Assembly (NCBI RefSeq): GCF_001437125.1
Contig: NZ_JQCA01000048.1
Coordinates: 1 to 45,919 of the forward strand
Direction of reading: 5' to 3'
DNA length: 45,919 nucleotides
From: Levilactobacillus paucivorans
GTDB taxonomy: Bacteria > Bacillota > Bacilli > Lactobacillales > Lactobacillaceae
The notes under the pieces are model-generated. The model was not told where the DNA came from. It worked only from the letters and a program-made list of their open reading frames with translations, and did not search any database. Shown piece after piece: positions 8,090-15,500 of this stretch (position 1 is the stretch's first letter; each line of letters opens with the position of its first letter). Both the position numbers and the translations under genes were made by a program.

Positions 8090-8155
8090 TTACTTTGCGG
8101 AAAAACGTCCTTGACCGTCTGCGGGGACACACGCCATCAATACATTTAAACTCAT
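8090..8155 (-). CDS. Putative 21-aa leader peptide upstream of the efflux pump
   Basis: A 21-codon ORF (MSLNVLMACVPADGQGRFSA plus a final K) lies wholly between the MFS promoter and the MFS start. It has its own ribosome site (GGGGTGA, 6 nt before the ATG) and stops 18 bp before the MFS ATG. Leader peptides in this position often sense ribosome-targeting drugs by stalling. The position and the ribosome site are seen; the regulatory role is inference. Confidence 0.45.
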   Translation of the reverse strand: MSLNVLMACVPADGQGRFSAK

Positions 8156-8188
8156 GGGTTGTCACCCCTTTCTGTTAGATGTCGTTCT

Positions 8189-8218
8189 ACCATACGGGAT
8201 CAGGGACGACCTTGTCAA
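8189..8218 (-). promoter_or_regulatory. Promoter of leader ORF and MFS pump
   Basis: On the minus strand there is a perfect -35 TTGACA (8213-8218), an 18-bp spacer and -10 TATGGT (8189-8194). The spacer is flanked by GTCGT and ACGAC, which could be part of an operator. Confidence 0.65.
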
Positions 8219-8232
8219 GCTACGGAGACAAC

Positions 8233-8270
8233 AAAACAGGAACTGCGATCGTTGTCGTAGTCCCTGTTTT
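8233..8270. terminator. Intrinsic terminator downstream of surface-protein gene 1
   Basis: AAAACAGG(A)ACT pairs with AGT(C)CCTGTTTT with one mismatch; T tracts lie on both sides. It ends the minus-strand gene at 8367. The intervening 8271-8366 holds no recognised feature. Confidence 0.8.
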
Positions 8271-8366
8271 CTCTTTGAATTTCTATTGTCGAAACGTGTG
8301 CCTGGCGGGAAGTCGGTTTCGCTTAAGCCTGATAACCAACTAAACGCCCTCTGTCACACTCTCTAT

Positions 8367-10436
8367 TTAATTGTGACGTCGTTGCCGTTTGAAGATCAAA
8401 GCACCCAAGACACCCGTCAATAAGGCTAACCCCACAACCTGCATCGTCCGTGGACTAGCTTCATTGGTTTGTGGTAATTCGCCAAGGTCTGCGAGGACCC
8501 GGTTACGCATCCCCTCGAGTTCATTCAACAAGGCGGTATCACCGTGAGCCTGAGCCCAAGCAATCGCCGAATCAATTTCGTTCAAGACGGCTTCTTCAGC
8601 GGTATGAGAATCTTCTTCCTCGGCATCAATCATATCATCCCAGATATCCTCAATGTCTTCGTCACCATAATCTGGCCGTTCGTGTTCGAACTCTTCTTCC
8701 TCTTCACTGTCGTCCGTATCTGGTTCTTCAATGTTTGGTAACTCAACACTGGGTTCCTCAATATTTGGTAACTCGACACTTGGATTATCAATGTTAGGAT
8801 GGTCGATAGCTGGTAATTCAACCCCAATACCTGGAATCGTCACTGGTTTATCGTATTCATCCGGATCGGGATTCTCATCCTCATCATTGTGGTCCTGGAG
8901 GTCCCACCGGTGGGTTTCGGCGTTAACCACGACCCGCTTTCCAATAATGTTCCCATCCAGGTTCTGGTTGACCGTGATGTCTGCGGAAGGTGCTAGCACA
9001 CTTCCTTGGAATGGCGCATCAATGAAGAGATTCCCGTCAAACTGCTGGTCAGCGGCTGAACGGTCAATGAAGTTCCACAGTAAGTGGTTATCCCCAAAGT
9101 ATTCCGTTTCGTGGCTGTCCCGGTCACTCCCATCACTGTATTGAATCTTGATTGGGGAGTTGACGTGGTAGTCTGATTGACCACCGGTATCCACGTTGAT
9201 AATCACCGTAGTCCCCGTCTCCTCTGGAGAAAGGCCCACGATCTTCAGTGGCGTATTGCCAGCCAAGACGTCTGGCGAAAGGTTAATGATGATTTGGTTA
9301 TTGGCGTTAGGTGTCATGTCACTCACGTCAATGACTCGGTTGTTCATGTCGTCGAAGTCACCATTGGTATAGCTGGCTTCGCTAGACTTGCCACCCAGCG
9401 ACTCGTTCAGGGCCTTAAGCTTCTTAAACTCAGCATCGAAGTCGATGTAAGTTTGACCGTTCTTGTCCTGATACGTTTCGGAAGCCAACAAGTGATCGAT
9501 GTAAACGCCATTGACCATCGGCCGGTTAGGATTGCTGATATCAACCGTAATACCTTCCCCGAAAACCACTTTGTTCTCACGGGTGTCCCCTTTAGAAACG
9601 AAGGAACTGCCGGCAATATTGGTAAAGTTCTGTATGTAAGAAATATCCTTGTCGAGTAGTTCTTCAATCACGTTGGTCCCGAAGTTTACGTTACCAATTA
9701 GATTCTGAACGGCAATATTTCCGTTGGTATGGGAATTCAATTCGGCTTCCAACGCGAAGATATGGAACATGGAAGAAACGCCGAGGATGTTGTCCAAGTT
9801 GCCGTAGTCATCGTAAACACTCCCACCATCTTGAACGGCATCGTTGTCATAAGCCGAGATGGCTGAGGGGTCCGTGTCATTGGAACGGGCTAACTTAGTT
9901 GCGGCCTTGGCAGCGGCAATAGCCGCCTTCAGATTGGCCTTCTGTGTGTCAGAAAGAATGCCTGACAGGGCCTTGATGCCACTAACTGGAGACTGTGCGG
10001 GTGTTTGAACCTTGTCAGTCGTGTCTGAATCGTCAGCCGGCTTCTCAATAGTCTGTTTCTTGTTTTGGTCCTTAGTCACATCAGCTTGGCTGTCAGCGGT
10101 ACTTTCCTTTGTGGCGTCATCTTTCGTGAGACTATCTTTCGAGCCACTGTCTTGGCTGACACTATCCTTAGACCCGTCAAGCTCACTCCCGCTATCAGAC
10201 TGGCCATCTTGCTGAGACTGGCCATCCTTGTCAGAATCTTTGGTGGCATCCTGACTACTCTCGGATTTGTCACTCGCCGCGTCAGCTAATTTACTTGTCT
10301 GTTCGCTATCGGATCCCGTGGTTGCGGCTTCTGCTGTGACGACGGAGCCCCCACCAATAACCAACATGAGCGCACAGGCAAAGACCCACTTGCGGCCTGC
10401 CTTGTACATCTTAAAATGCGTCCGTTTCGTTTCCAT
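8367..10436 (-). CDS. Sortase-anchored surface protein with choice-of-anchor-A-like domain
   Basis: 689 aa. The N-terminal KxYKxGKxW-type signal (KMYKAGRKW, residues 9-17) is followed by a hydrophobic core and an A-E-A-A cleavage region. Residues about 35-125 are an Asp/Ser/Lys-rich low-complexity stalk. The central part (about 180-490) resembles the choice-of-anchor-A domain (LLWNFID, FQGSVLAPSADITVNQNLDGN). A repeated SVELPNIEEP segment and a very acidic stretch (SEEEEEFEHE) follow. The C-terminus has LPQTNE, a hydrophobic helix and the tail KRQRRHN, so the protein is covalently attached to peptidoglycan by sortase. The start is the ATG at 10436, preceded by AGGTAGGG at a slightly long distance; an in-frame GTG 12 codons upstream lacks a ribosome site. 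The ligand is unknown. Confidence 0.88.
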   Translation of the reverse strand: METKRTHFKMYKAGRKWVFACALMLVIGGGSVVTAEAATTGSDSEQTSKLADAASDKSESSQDATKDSDKDGQSQQDGQSDSGSELDGSKDSVSQDSGSKDSLTKDDATKESTADSQADVTKDQNKKQTIEKPADDSDTTDKVQTPAQSPVSGIKALSGILSDTQKANLKAAIAAAKAATKLARSNDTDPSAISAYDNDAVQDGGSVYDDYGNLDNILGVSSMFHIFALEAELNSHTNGNIAVQNLIGNVNFGTNVIEELLDKDISYIQNFTNIAGSSFVSKGDTRENKVVFGEGITVDISNPNRPMVNGVYIDHLLASETYQDKNGQTYIDFDAEFKKLKALNESLGGKSSEASYTNGDFDDMNNRVIDVSDMTPNANNQIIINLSPDVLAGNTPLKIVGLSPEETGTTVIINVDTGGQSDYHVNSPIKIQYSDGSDRDSHETEYFGDNHLLWNFIDRSAADQQFDGNLFIDAPFQGSVLAPSADITVNQNLDGNIIGKRVVVNAETHRWDLQDHNDEDENPDPDEYDKPVTIPGIGVELPAIDHPNIDNPSVELPNIEEPSVELPNIEEPDTDDSEEEEEFEHERPDYGDEDIEDIWDDMIDAEEEDSHTAEEAVLNEIDSAIAWAQAHGDTALLNELEGMRNRVLADLGELPQTNEASPRTMQVVGLALLTGVLGALIFKRQRRHN

Positions 10437-10533
10437 ATCGATTAAATCCCTACCTTTCCGTGCTATATCCACTTCCCATTTTCACCCTGACACGACCAGA
10501 ATTCAATGCTATTTTGAAATTATTTTTATCCAA

Positions 10534-10542
10534 AACTAATTA
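10534..10542. promoter_or_regulatory. AACTAATTA box upstream of surface-protein gene 1
   Basis: This is the weakest member of a box shared by four genes of the surface-protein cluster (the other copies are at 15393, 17888 and 20440). It lies about 100 bp upstream of the start at 10436. Confidence 0.3.
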
Positions 10543-10587
10543 ATGGTGTGTTGATTAAGTGCAGAAATTGTCTTCCTATAATCCCAT

Positions 10588-10623
10588 AAAAAAGAGGACC
10601 CCGACAATTGCCGTGATCCTCTA
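10588..10623 (-). terminator. Intrinsic terminator of surface-protein gene 2
   Basis: AGAGGA pairs with TCCTCT, with further GC pairing inside, and runs into six T on the minus strand. Confidence 0.85.
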
Positions 10624-10628
10624 ACACT

Positions 10629-12704
10629 TTAGTTGCGTTTACGTCTGAAGAATAAACCTGTGACACTACTGCCAACCAACAAAAGCAGGCCCAGTAATGG
10701 CGAAATGGCACTTTCATTGGTTTGTGGCAATGTTTTCTCTGCCGTAACTATCTGAACTGGTGCAACTAAATCAGTTGCGTGACTGCCAGTTGCTGGCGTC
10801 TTAGCTGCCGTTACAACCTTGGCGGCCGCACCGCCTGAAGTTGTCGGCTTCTTGCTAGGTTGGCCTGGTTTTCCGGGTTTCACCGGCTTTTCTGGTTCGG
10901 GGTTAACGGTCGCTCCCCCGCCACCAGTGGTGACCTTCGCATAAGTGAACGTCACGGTTTGACCGGCCGCGGTATATGTCCCCGTAGCACTACTGTTACC
11001 CGTGACTTGGTACCCAGAAATTTCTGGGGCCGTGACTGCGAAACTGTCACCAACCGTCCCAGTCTGAGTTGTCTGGCTAAGAACTTTTCCAGACTGATCG
11101 ACGCTGATGACCGTTACCGTCCCCGTTTCGGTCGGAGTTGGTGTCGGATCAACTGGTTTCTCAACAGCTTTGTATGTGTAGATGACATTGATTGGGTCCG
11201 TGCCATAAACCCCCTTTGCGTTATCCGGAGTGGTGAGGAGCTTGTATCCCGAGATATCAAGTGGCGTCGTAGTGTAGGCATCCCCAACACTGCCTTGCGC
11301 TAAAGTTGTGGTCGGACTGATCGTCTTCCCAGATTCATCCTGGTAAGAGACGGTCACATCAGCCGCCGCAACTGCCGTCGTGTAGGGTTGAATGACCATT
11401 AAGTTATAATCGCCTTGGTTATACTGGCCGATCATGTAATAGTAATTATCCATTGGGTAAATTTTGACCCAATCGGCATCTGGATAGACGGTAATCCCGG
11501 GCTTTTGTGTTGGAATATTCGTAAAGTTCAAGCCACCATTGCCGTCTGAAGTTGCGTCACCAGCTGTGAAATAAATTCGCCATCCAAAACTCATTGGGTT
11601 ACCAGCCAACCACGACGCTTGTTCATCGTAATGTTCATCCGTATAGGGGGTTAAATCAACCTTTCCAGTTGGTGTTGATGGGCTAATCGCCATATGATAA
11701 TCTTCACCCGATTTCAACGCAATTGGTGGCAAGATCAGCTGTTGACCACCCGTTGAATAAATCCATAATTTTTTGAATTTACTGTATGGTGTAAAGTCAA
11801 CAATTGAATTGTAAGCGAGGTGGAGTTCCGTCAGATTCGTTAAGTTTTCCAGCGGTGAAATATCTTGAATTCGGTTGAACTGGACATTAACTCCGGTTAG
11901 TTTGGTTAGATCTTTAATTGGGCTGAGATCTACAATATCCCCACGCATCATTCCTGGGACGCCATCGTGACCTTCTAAGTCTAAATACGTTAGATTTTTA
12001 GCGTACTGTAAGCCTTCAAGAGAAAATGCCGTGTGCCCATCAATATAGGTGTTCATCCCGTTAGCAACAGGACCTCCATTAGCCTGAAGCGTCGTCAGCA
12101 GTAGCATGTCATCTTGTGTTATGTCATTAACACTAGCCCACGTATGATCCTTATTTTGAGCCTGAAGATCCATCAAAACAATTTTCTGCAACGTCTTATT
12201 CGGCATCCAACTATCAATCGACGTGTCAGCAGGAACATCTGCCGCTGGCGTTCCAACAACAGGAGTCGCCATCATCCGTGATTGTGGCCGAACGGCCGGC
12301 TTAGGTGTCGGCGCTTTTTCTGTTTTTTCAGTGTCCACCTTAACCCCAGAGTTGTCAGGAGCTGGCGTGACTGGCTTGGGATCTTCTGTTGTCTTAACGG
12401 TTGGCGTTGGCGTGGTTGTCTTTTCGGGGGTCGTCACCTTTTTAGGGGTAATCGACTCATGGTCAACACTACTTGGCGTTTGTTCCTCCGTCGCTCCCAA
12501 TTTAGCCACGGATTGTTCCTTCGTCGCTTCACTAGTAACCACTTCGGTCTTGTCTGTAGGATCGACCGTCGTTGCCGCATGAGCACTCGGCGCAGCAACC
12601 ATGCCTAAACCGAACGCGACGACCACAATGCTGGCGTAAACCCAGTGCTTCCCTGCCTTATAACTCTTGTAATGTGTTTTAATTTCCCCGAGATGTTGAC
12701 TCAT
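10629..12704 (-). CDS. KxYKxGKxW LRR-MucBP adhesin, LPQTNE-anchored (type I)
   Basis: 691 aa. It has the signal KSYKAGKHW (residues 13-21), a cleavage region near SAHAATT, and a Thr/Pro/Lys-rich stalk to about 150. A conserved type I cap follows (SIDSWMPNKTLQ...ITQDD), then internalin-like leucine-rich repeats (about 235-310: LSPIKDLTKLTGVNVQFN, ISPLENLTNLTELHLAYN). A beta-rich region precedes two MucBP-like repeats (VTVSYQDESGKTI and VTVISVDQSGKVL). A GKPGQPSKKP linker leads to LPQTNE, a membrane helix and RRKRN. The protein is probably a mucus or matrix adhesin on the cell wall. GGAGG lies 8 nt before the ATG at 12704. The closest paralogues are the genes at 12954 and 20617. Confidence 0.9.
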   Translation of the reverse strand: MSQHLGEIKTHYKSYKAGKHWVYASIVVVAFGLGMVAAPSAHAATTVDPTDKTEVVTSEATKEQSVAKLGATEEQTPSSVDHESITPKKVTTPEKTTTPTPTVKTTEDPKPVTPAPDNSGVKVDTEKTEKAPTPKPAVRPQSRMMATPVVGTPAADVPADTSIDSWMPNKTLQKIVLMDLQAQNKDHTWASVNDITQDDMLLLTTLQANGGPVANGMNTYIDGHTAFSLEGLQYAKNLTYLDLEGHDGVPGMMRGDIVDLSPIKDLTKLTGVNVQFNRIQDISPLENLTNLTELHLAYNSIVDFTPYSKFKKLWIYSTGGQQLILPPIALKSGEDYHMAISPSTPTGKVDLTPYTDEHYDEQASWLAGNPMSFGWRIYFTAGDATSDGNGGLNFTNIPTQKPGITVYPDADWVKIYPMDNYYYMIGQYNQGDYNLMVIQPYTTAVAAADVTVSYQDESGKTISPTTTLAQGSVGDAYTTTPLDISGYKLLTTPDNAKGVYGTDPINVIYTYKAVEKPVDPTPTPTETGTVTVISVDQSGKVLSQTTQTGTVGDSFAVTAPEISGYQVTGNSSATGTYTAAGQTVTFTYAKVTTGGGGATVNPEPEKPVKPGKPGQPSKKPTTSGGAAAKVVTAAKTPATGSHATDLVAPVQIVTAEKTLPQTNESAISPLLGLLLLVGSSVTGLFFRRKRN

Positions 12705-12781
12705 GATGATGTCCTCCCTGATGGACCTTAGCTTAATTATCAGTGTTACATATTTATGAATTTGGATATGCATTCAACTTC

Positions 12782-12809
12782 ATTATACCCATGAAAGCCG
12801 TTAAATCAA
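12782..12809 (-). promoter_or_regulatory. Promoter of surface-protein gene 2
   Basis: On the minus strand: TTGATT (12804-12809), 16-bp spacer, TATAAT (12782-12787), about 80 bp upstream of the start codon. Confidence 0.6.
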
Positions 12810-12871
12810 GGATGTTAATATTTTTACAAAATAAACAAGGTTTTTACATTTTAACGGAATAACGATCGATT

Positions 12872-12913
12872 AAAAAGACGATTTCCACCTTTAACGGTGA
12901 AGATCGTCTTTTT
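12872..12913 (-). terminator. Intrinsic terminator of surface-protein gene 3
   Basis: AAAAAGACGAT pairs with ATCGTCTTTTT, with an inner CACC/GGTG stem. T tracts lie on both sides. Confidence 0.88.
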
Positions 12914-12953
12914 AAATAATCTGTCTATTTACATTTGTTCCAAAATCTCTGAC

Positions 12954-15233
12954 CTAATGCCGGCGGCGACCCCACCAGCCCCAAAGACTGCCCAACAGGA
13001 GCATGCCACCCAACCAGGCCGCAATCGTCCGTTGTTCATTGGTCTGTGGTAGGCCGAAGGTGTGGCTCGGCGTTGCGTCATTATAATCACTAGAACTGGT
13101 CGTTGACCCCACGGAGGACGTACTGCCGACTTGATCCGGTTCTTCACCCGTGACCATATCGCCATCACTGCCAGAAACCACCTCGGAACCAGGTTTATCT
13201 GGATCAGGTTCATTTGGATTCTCAACATCCGGGGTTTCATCCGGATCGAGTCCGCCATCCGGGTTCTGCGGATCCGTCGGGTTCACCGGTGGCTGGGGAT
13301 CGGTTGGCGTCGTGGTCGGTGGCGTCACGCCACCATCGCCATCCCCACCAGTTGAAATTGGGGCATAGACGTAGGTGATCTCCAGATCTGACTCACCGTA
13401 GTTTCCGGTAGCCTGACCGACCGTGTTCACCAATTTATACCCGTCAATCGCCAAAGCCTCTGTTTGATAGGCTTCCCCAGGTGTGCCGCTTAACATAGTG
13501 TCTTCATGCAGGGCCTTCCCGGTTTCATCTTGGTAATGGACCGTTAACTTATGCTTCGTTGCAATGGGTTCCACCTTACGATAGCGATAGATGACCGTCG
13601 TTGGTTTTTCGGCGTACGTTCCCGTCGCGTTGTCCGGCGTTTCAGTCAACTCGTAATGCGGAATGGTTGCGGCTTCGGTCGTGTAAGACTGCCCCACTTC
13701 ACCAGGTAAGGAAACCGAATCGGCAATACTCTTGCCCTCTTCATCCTGGTAGAGTACCTCAACCATCGACTTCACGGCTTGTTTCTTGTAGGTAAATGTC
13801 ACCGTGATCGGGTCCTTGCCAAACGTTCCTTGGGCATTCTCAGGACTCTTCACCAGATCATAGCCAGGAATGTCGATCGGTTTCGCCGTATAGGTTTCTC
13901 CCATCATGCCTTCTAGCGGTGCCGCATCCGGTGCGACCTCTTGGCCATTTTCATCATGGTACTGTACCGTGACCGGCGCGGCAACATCTCCCAACTTGTA
14001 AGATTGCATCAACAAGAAGGCATACTTGCCGTCATCGGTCACATACTGCGCATTGAGATAATACTTATCGGGCAAGGGGATGACACCTGGGCCAGTAATC
14101 CCTGGCTCTTGATCCTTAATCTCTGAAAAGTCGAGGCCGCCCTCGGTGTCCGCGGTCAACTCTCCCCCCTTGGTGTAAAACTGAAAAGTTCTGTCGCTCT
14201 CTTCGTCTGCGTAATAATGCCAAACTATCAAGTTTTTGGCAATTGGGTTTTGAGCAAACGTACCATCTTGGAGCTTAATACCGGAATTAATATGGGCCTT
14301 CCGGGTCTTTGCATCCACTACAATGGGGGTCCGACGTTCCAAGTATTGAAAACGGAACTGGCTCGTCTCATAACTTATTCCCTTTAACGGCGAAAAGTCT
14401 GAAATATGGTTAAAGGTCAGGTCCAACCAGGTCACATTCTTCAGCTTGGCTAATGGTGAAATATCGTCAATCTGGTTGTTCTGCAAAAGCACCGTCGTCA
14501 GCTTGGGTAGCTTGGCCAATGGCGAAATATCCACGAGATTTCCAAACATTTGTTGCGGACCATCATTCATCCCGCCACCACTAAAGTCCACTGTTTCTAA
14601 ATTCGTCGCGTACTCAATGCCTTCAATCGAATATTCCGATCCATCAGGATTGTAAGTTGATTCGCCATCTTCACCACCCAAGGTACCTACATAAATCCCC
14701 TTGAGGCGCTTCATGTCCTCCTTGGTAATATCCGCGACGGAATCCCAAGTTGGTTCGTCATCTGGCACTGGTGATAAATTTTGAAGCTGATATAAAACGG
14801 CCCGCTGTAATCTTTTATTGGGCATCCATTGATCGATGGATTCGCTTTCTTTTTTGCGTTGCCGTGGCTTTTCGGTCTGGATGTCCGCCGGATCACTCGG
14901 CTTTTCTGCCGAACTATCGTCGGTGGTTGTGTCGGCTTCACTGCTTTCCTCAGTTGAACTATCAACCGGATCCTCAGTGCCTGCCGTAACTGTATCCTCG
15001 ATTGATTCGGCCGTGGCATCCCCACTACTTGCAGTCGCATCGGCCGTCGCCGTGGCCTCTTCTCCAGAAGCCGCGCTCACACTCTCCTGTTGCACCGCCG
15101 TTAGCGTCGCCGCATGCCCCACAAGTGGCGCTCCGGCCGAACTCCCTAGGCTCGAAAGGATGGCGACGGTCATCAACCACCCCTTACCACGATTAGACGT
15201 TAGCTTAAACCCTTCCTTTTCTCCCCAATACAT
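12954..15233 (-). CDS. LRR-MucBP adhesin with atypical signal peptide, LPQTNE-anchored (type I)
   Basis: 759 aa. The N-terminus (FKLTSNRGKGWLMTVAILSS, starting at residue 9) keeps only GKxW of the KxYKxGKxW motif found in its neighbours, then a normal hydrophobic core and GHAAT. An acidic Ser/Thr/Ala/Glu stalk follows. The type I cap (SIDQWMPNKRLQ...ITKEDM) and LRRs (ISPLAKLPKLTTVLLQNN, ISPLAKLKNVTWLDLTFN) come next. Three MucBP repeats begin VTVQYHDENGQEV, VEVLYQDEEGKSI and LTVHYQDETGKAL. A Pro/Asp-rich wall-spanning linker (about 655-690) leads to LPQTNE, a Trp-rich helix and GRRRH. GGAGGG lies 6 nt before the ATG. It has one more MucBP repeat than its paralogues. Confidence 0.9.
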   Translation of the reverse strand: MYWGEKEGFKLTSNRGKGWLMTVAILSSLGSSAGAPLVGHAATLTAVQQESVSAASGEEATATADATASSGDATAESIEDTVTAGTEDPVDSSTEESSEADTTTDDSSAEKPSDPADIQTEKPRQRKKESESIDQWMPNKRLQRAVLYQLQNLSPVPDDEPTWDSVADITKEDMKRLKGIYVGTLGGEDGESTYNPDGSEYSIEGIEYATNLETVDFSGGGMNDGPQQMFGNLVDISPLAKLPKLTTVLLQNNQIDDISPLAKLKNVTWLDLTFNHISDFSPLKGISYETSQFRFQYLERRTPIVVDAKTRKAHINSGIKLQDGTFAQNPIAKNLIVWHYYADEESDRTFQFYTKGGELTADTEGGLDFSEIKDQEPGITGPGVIPLPDKYYLNAQYVTDDGKYAFLLMQSYKLGDVAAPVTVQYHDENGQEVAPDAAPLEGMMGETYTAKPIDIPGYDLVKSPENAQGTFGKDPITVTFTYKKQAVKSMVEVLYQDEEGKSIADSVSLPGEVGQSYTTEAATIPHYELTETPDNATGTYAEKPTTVIYRYRKVEPIATKHKLTVHYQDETGKALHEDTMLSGTPGEAYQTEALAIDGYKLVNTVGQATGNYGESDLEITYVYAPISTGGDGDGGVTPPTTTPTDPQPPVNPTDPQNPDGGLDPDETPDVENPNEPDPDKPGSEVVSGSDGDMVTGEEPDQVGSTSSVGSTTSSSDYNDATPSHTFGLPQTNEQRTIAAWLGGMLLLGSLWGWWGRRRH

Positions 15234-15330
15234 CCTGTTCCCTCCTAAAATTCATTTCATAATAACCGCATAAATCCAGCGTTTTTATTATAAAAATGAT
15301 AATTAAACCTCACGATTTTCGTGTAAGCGC

Positions 15331-15359
15331 AGTATAGCCTATCTGCCCAGAAAAATCTA
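15331..15359 (-). promoter_or_regulatory. Promoter of surface-protein gene 3
   Basis: On the minus strand: TAGATT (15354-15359), 17-bp spacer, TATACT (15331-15336). The same TAGATTTTTC block and spacing occur before the gene at 20617. Confidence 0.5.
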
Positions 15360-15392
15360 GTATAAGATAAACAGTTCATAGTATGATGAACA

Positions 15393-15408
15393 GGCATAAC
15401 TAATTACC
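15393..15408. promoter_or_regulatory. GGCATAACTAATTACC box (copy 1)
   Basis: An identical 16-bp sequence occurs at 20440-20455. Here it lies 33 bp upstream of the -35 of surface-protein gene 3. It is probably a binding site for a shared regulator. Confidence 0.45.
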
Positions 15409-15442
15409 TTTTAAGCCGTTACTGGGGGTCGTTATCGGTTCC

Positions 15443-15470
15443 AAAAAAGGCGCGTTCAAATGAACGCGCC
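15443..15470 (-). terminator. Intrinsic terminator of surface-protein gene 4
   Basis: GGCGCGTTCA is paired with its complement across a very short loop and runs into six T on the minus strand. Confidence 0.9.
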
Positions 15471-15500
15471 CGCTAAAATTCAATTTAATCGCTTATAAAA

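Noticed and set aside
8189-8218. MerR-type operator between the -35 and -10 of the MFS promoter
   Set aside because: The spacer is 18 bp, not the 19-20 bp typical of MerR promoters, and the inverted bases are only five per arm.
8731-15273. Several plus-strand open frames of 100-150 codons opposite the surface-protein genes
   Set aside because: They mirror low-complexity stalks and linkers of the minus-strand adhesins and have no ribosome sites or recognisable domains.
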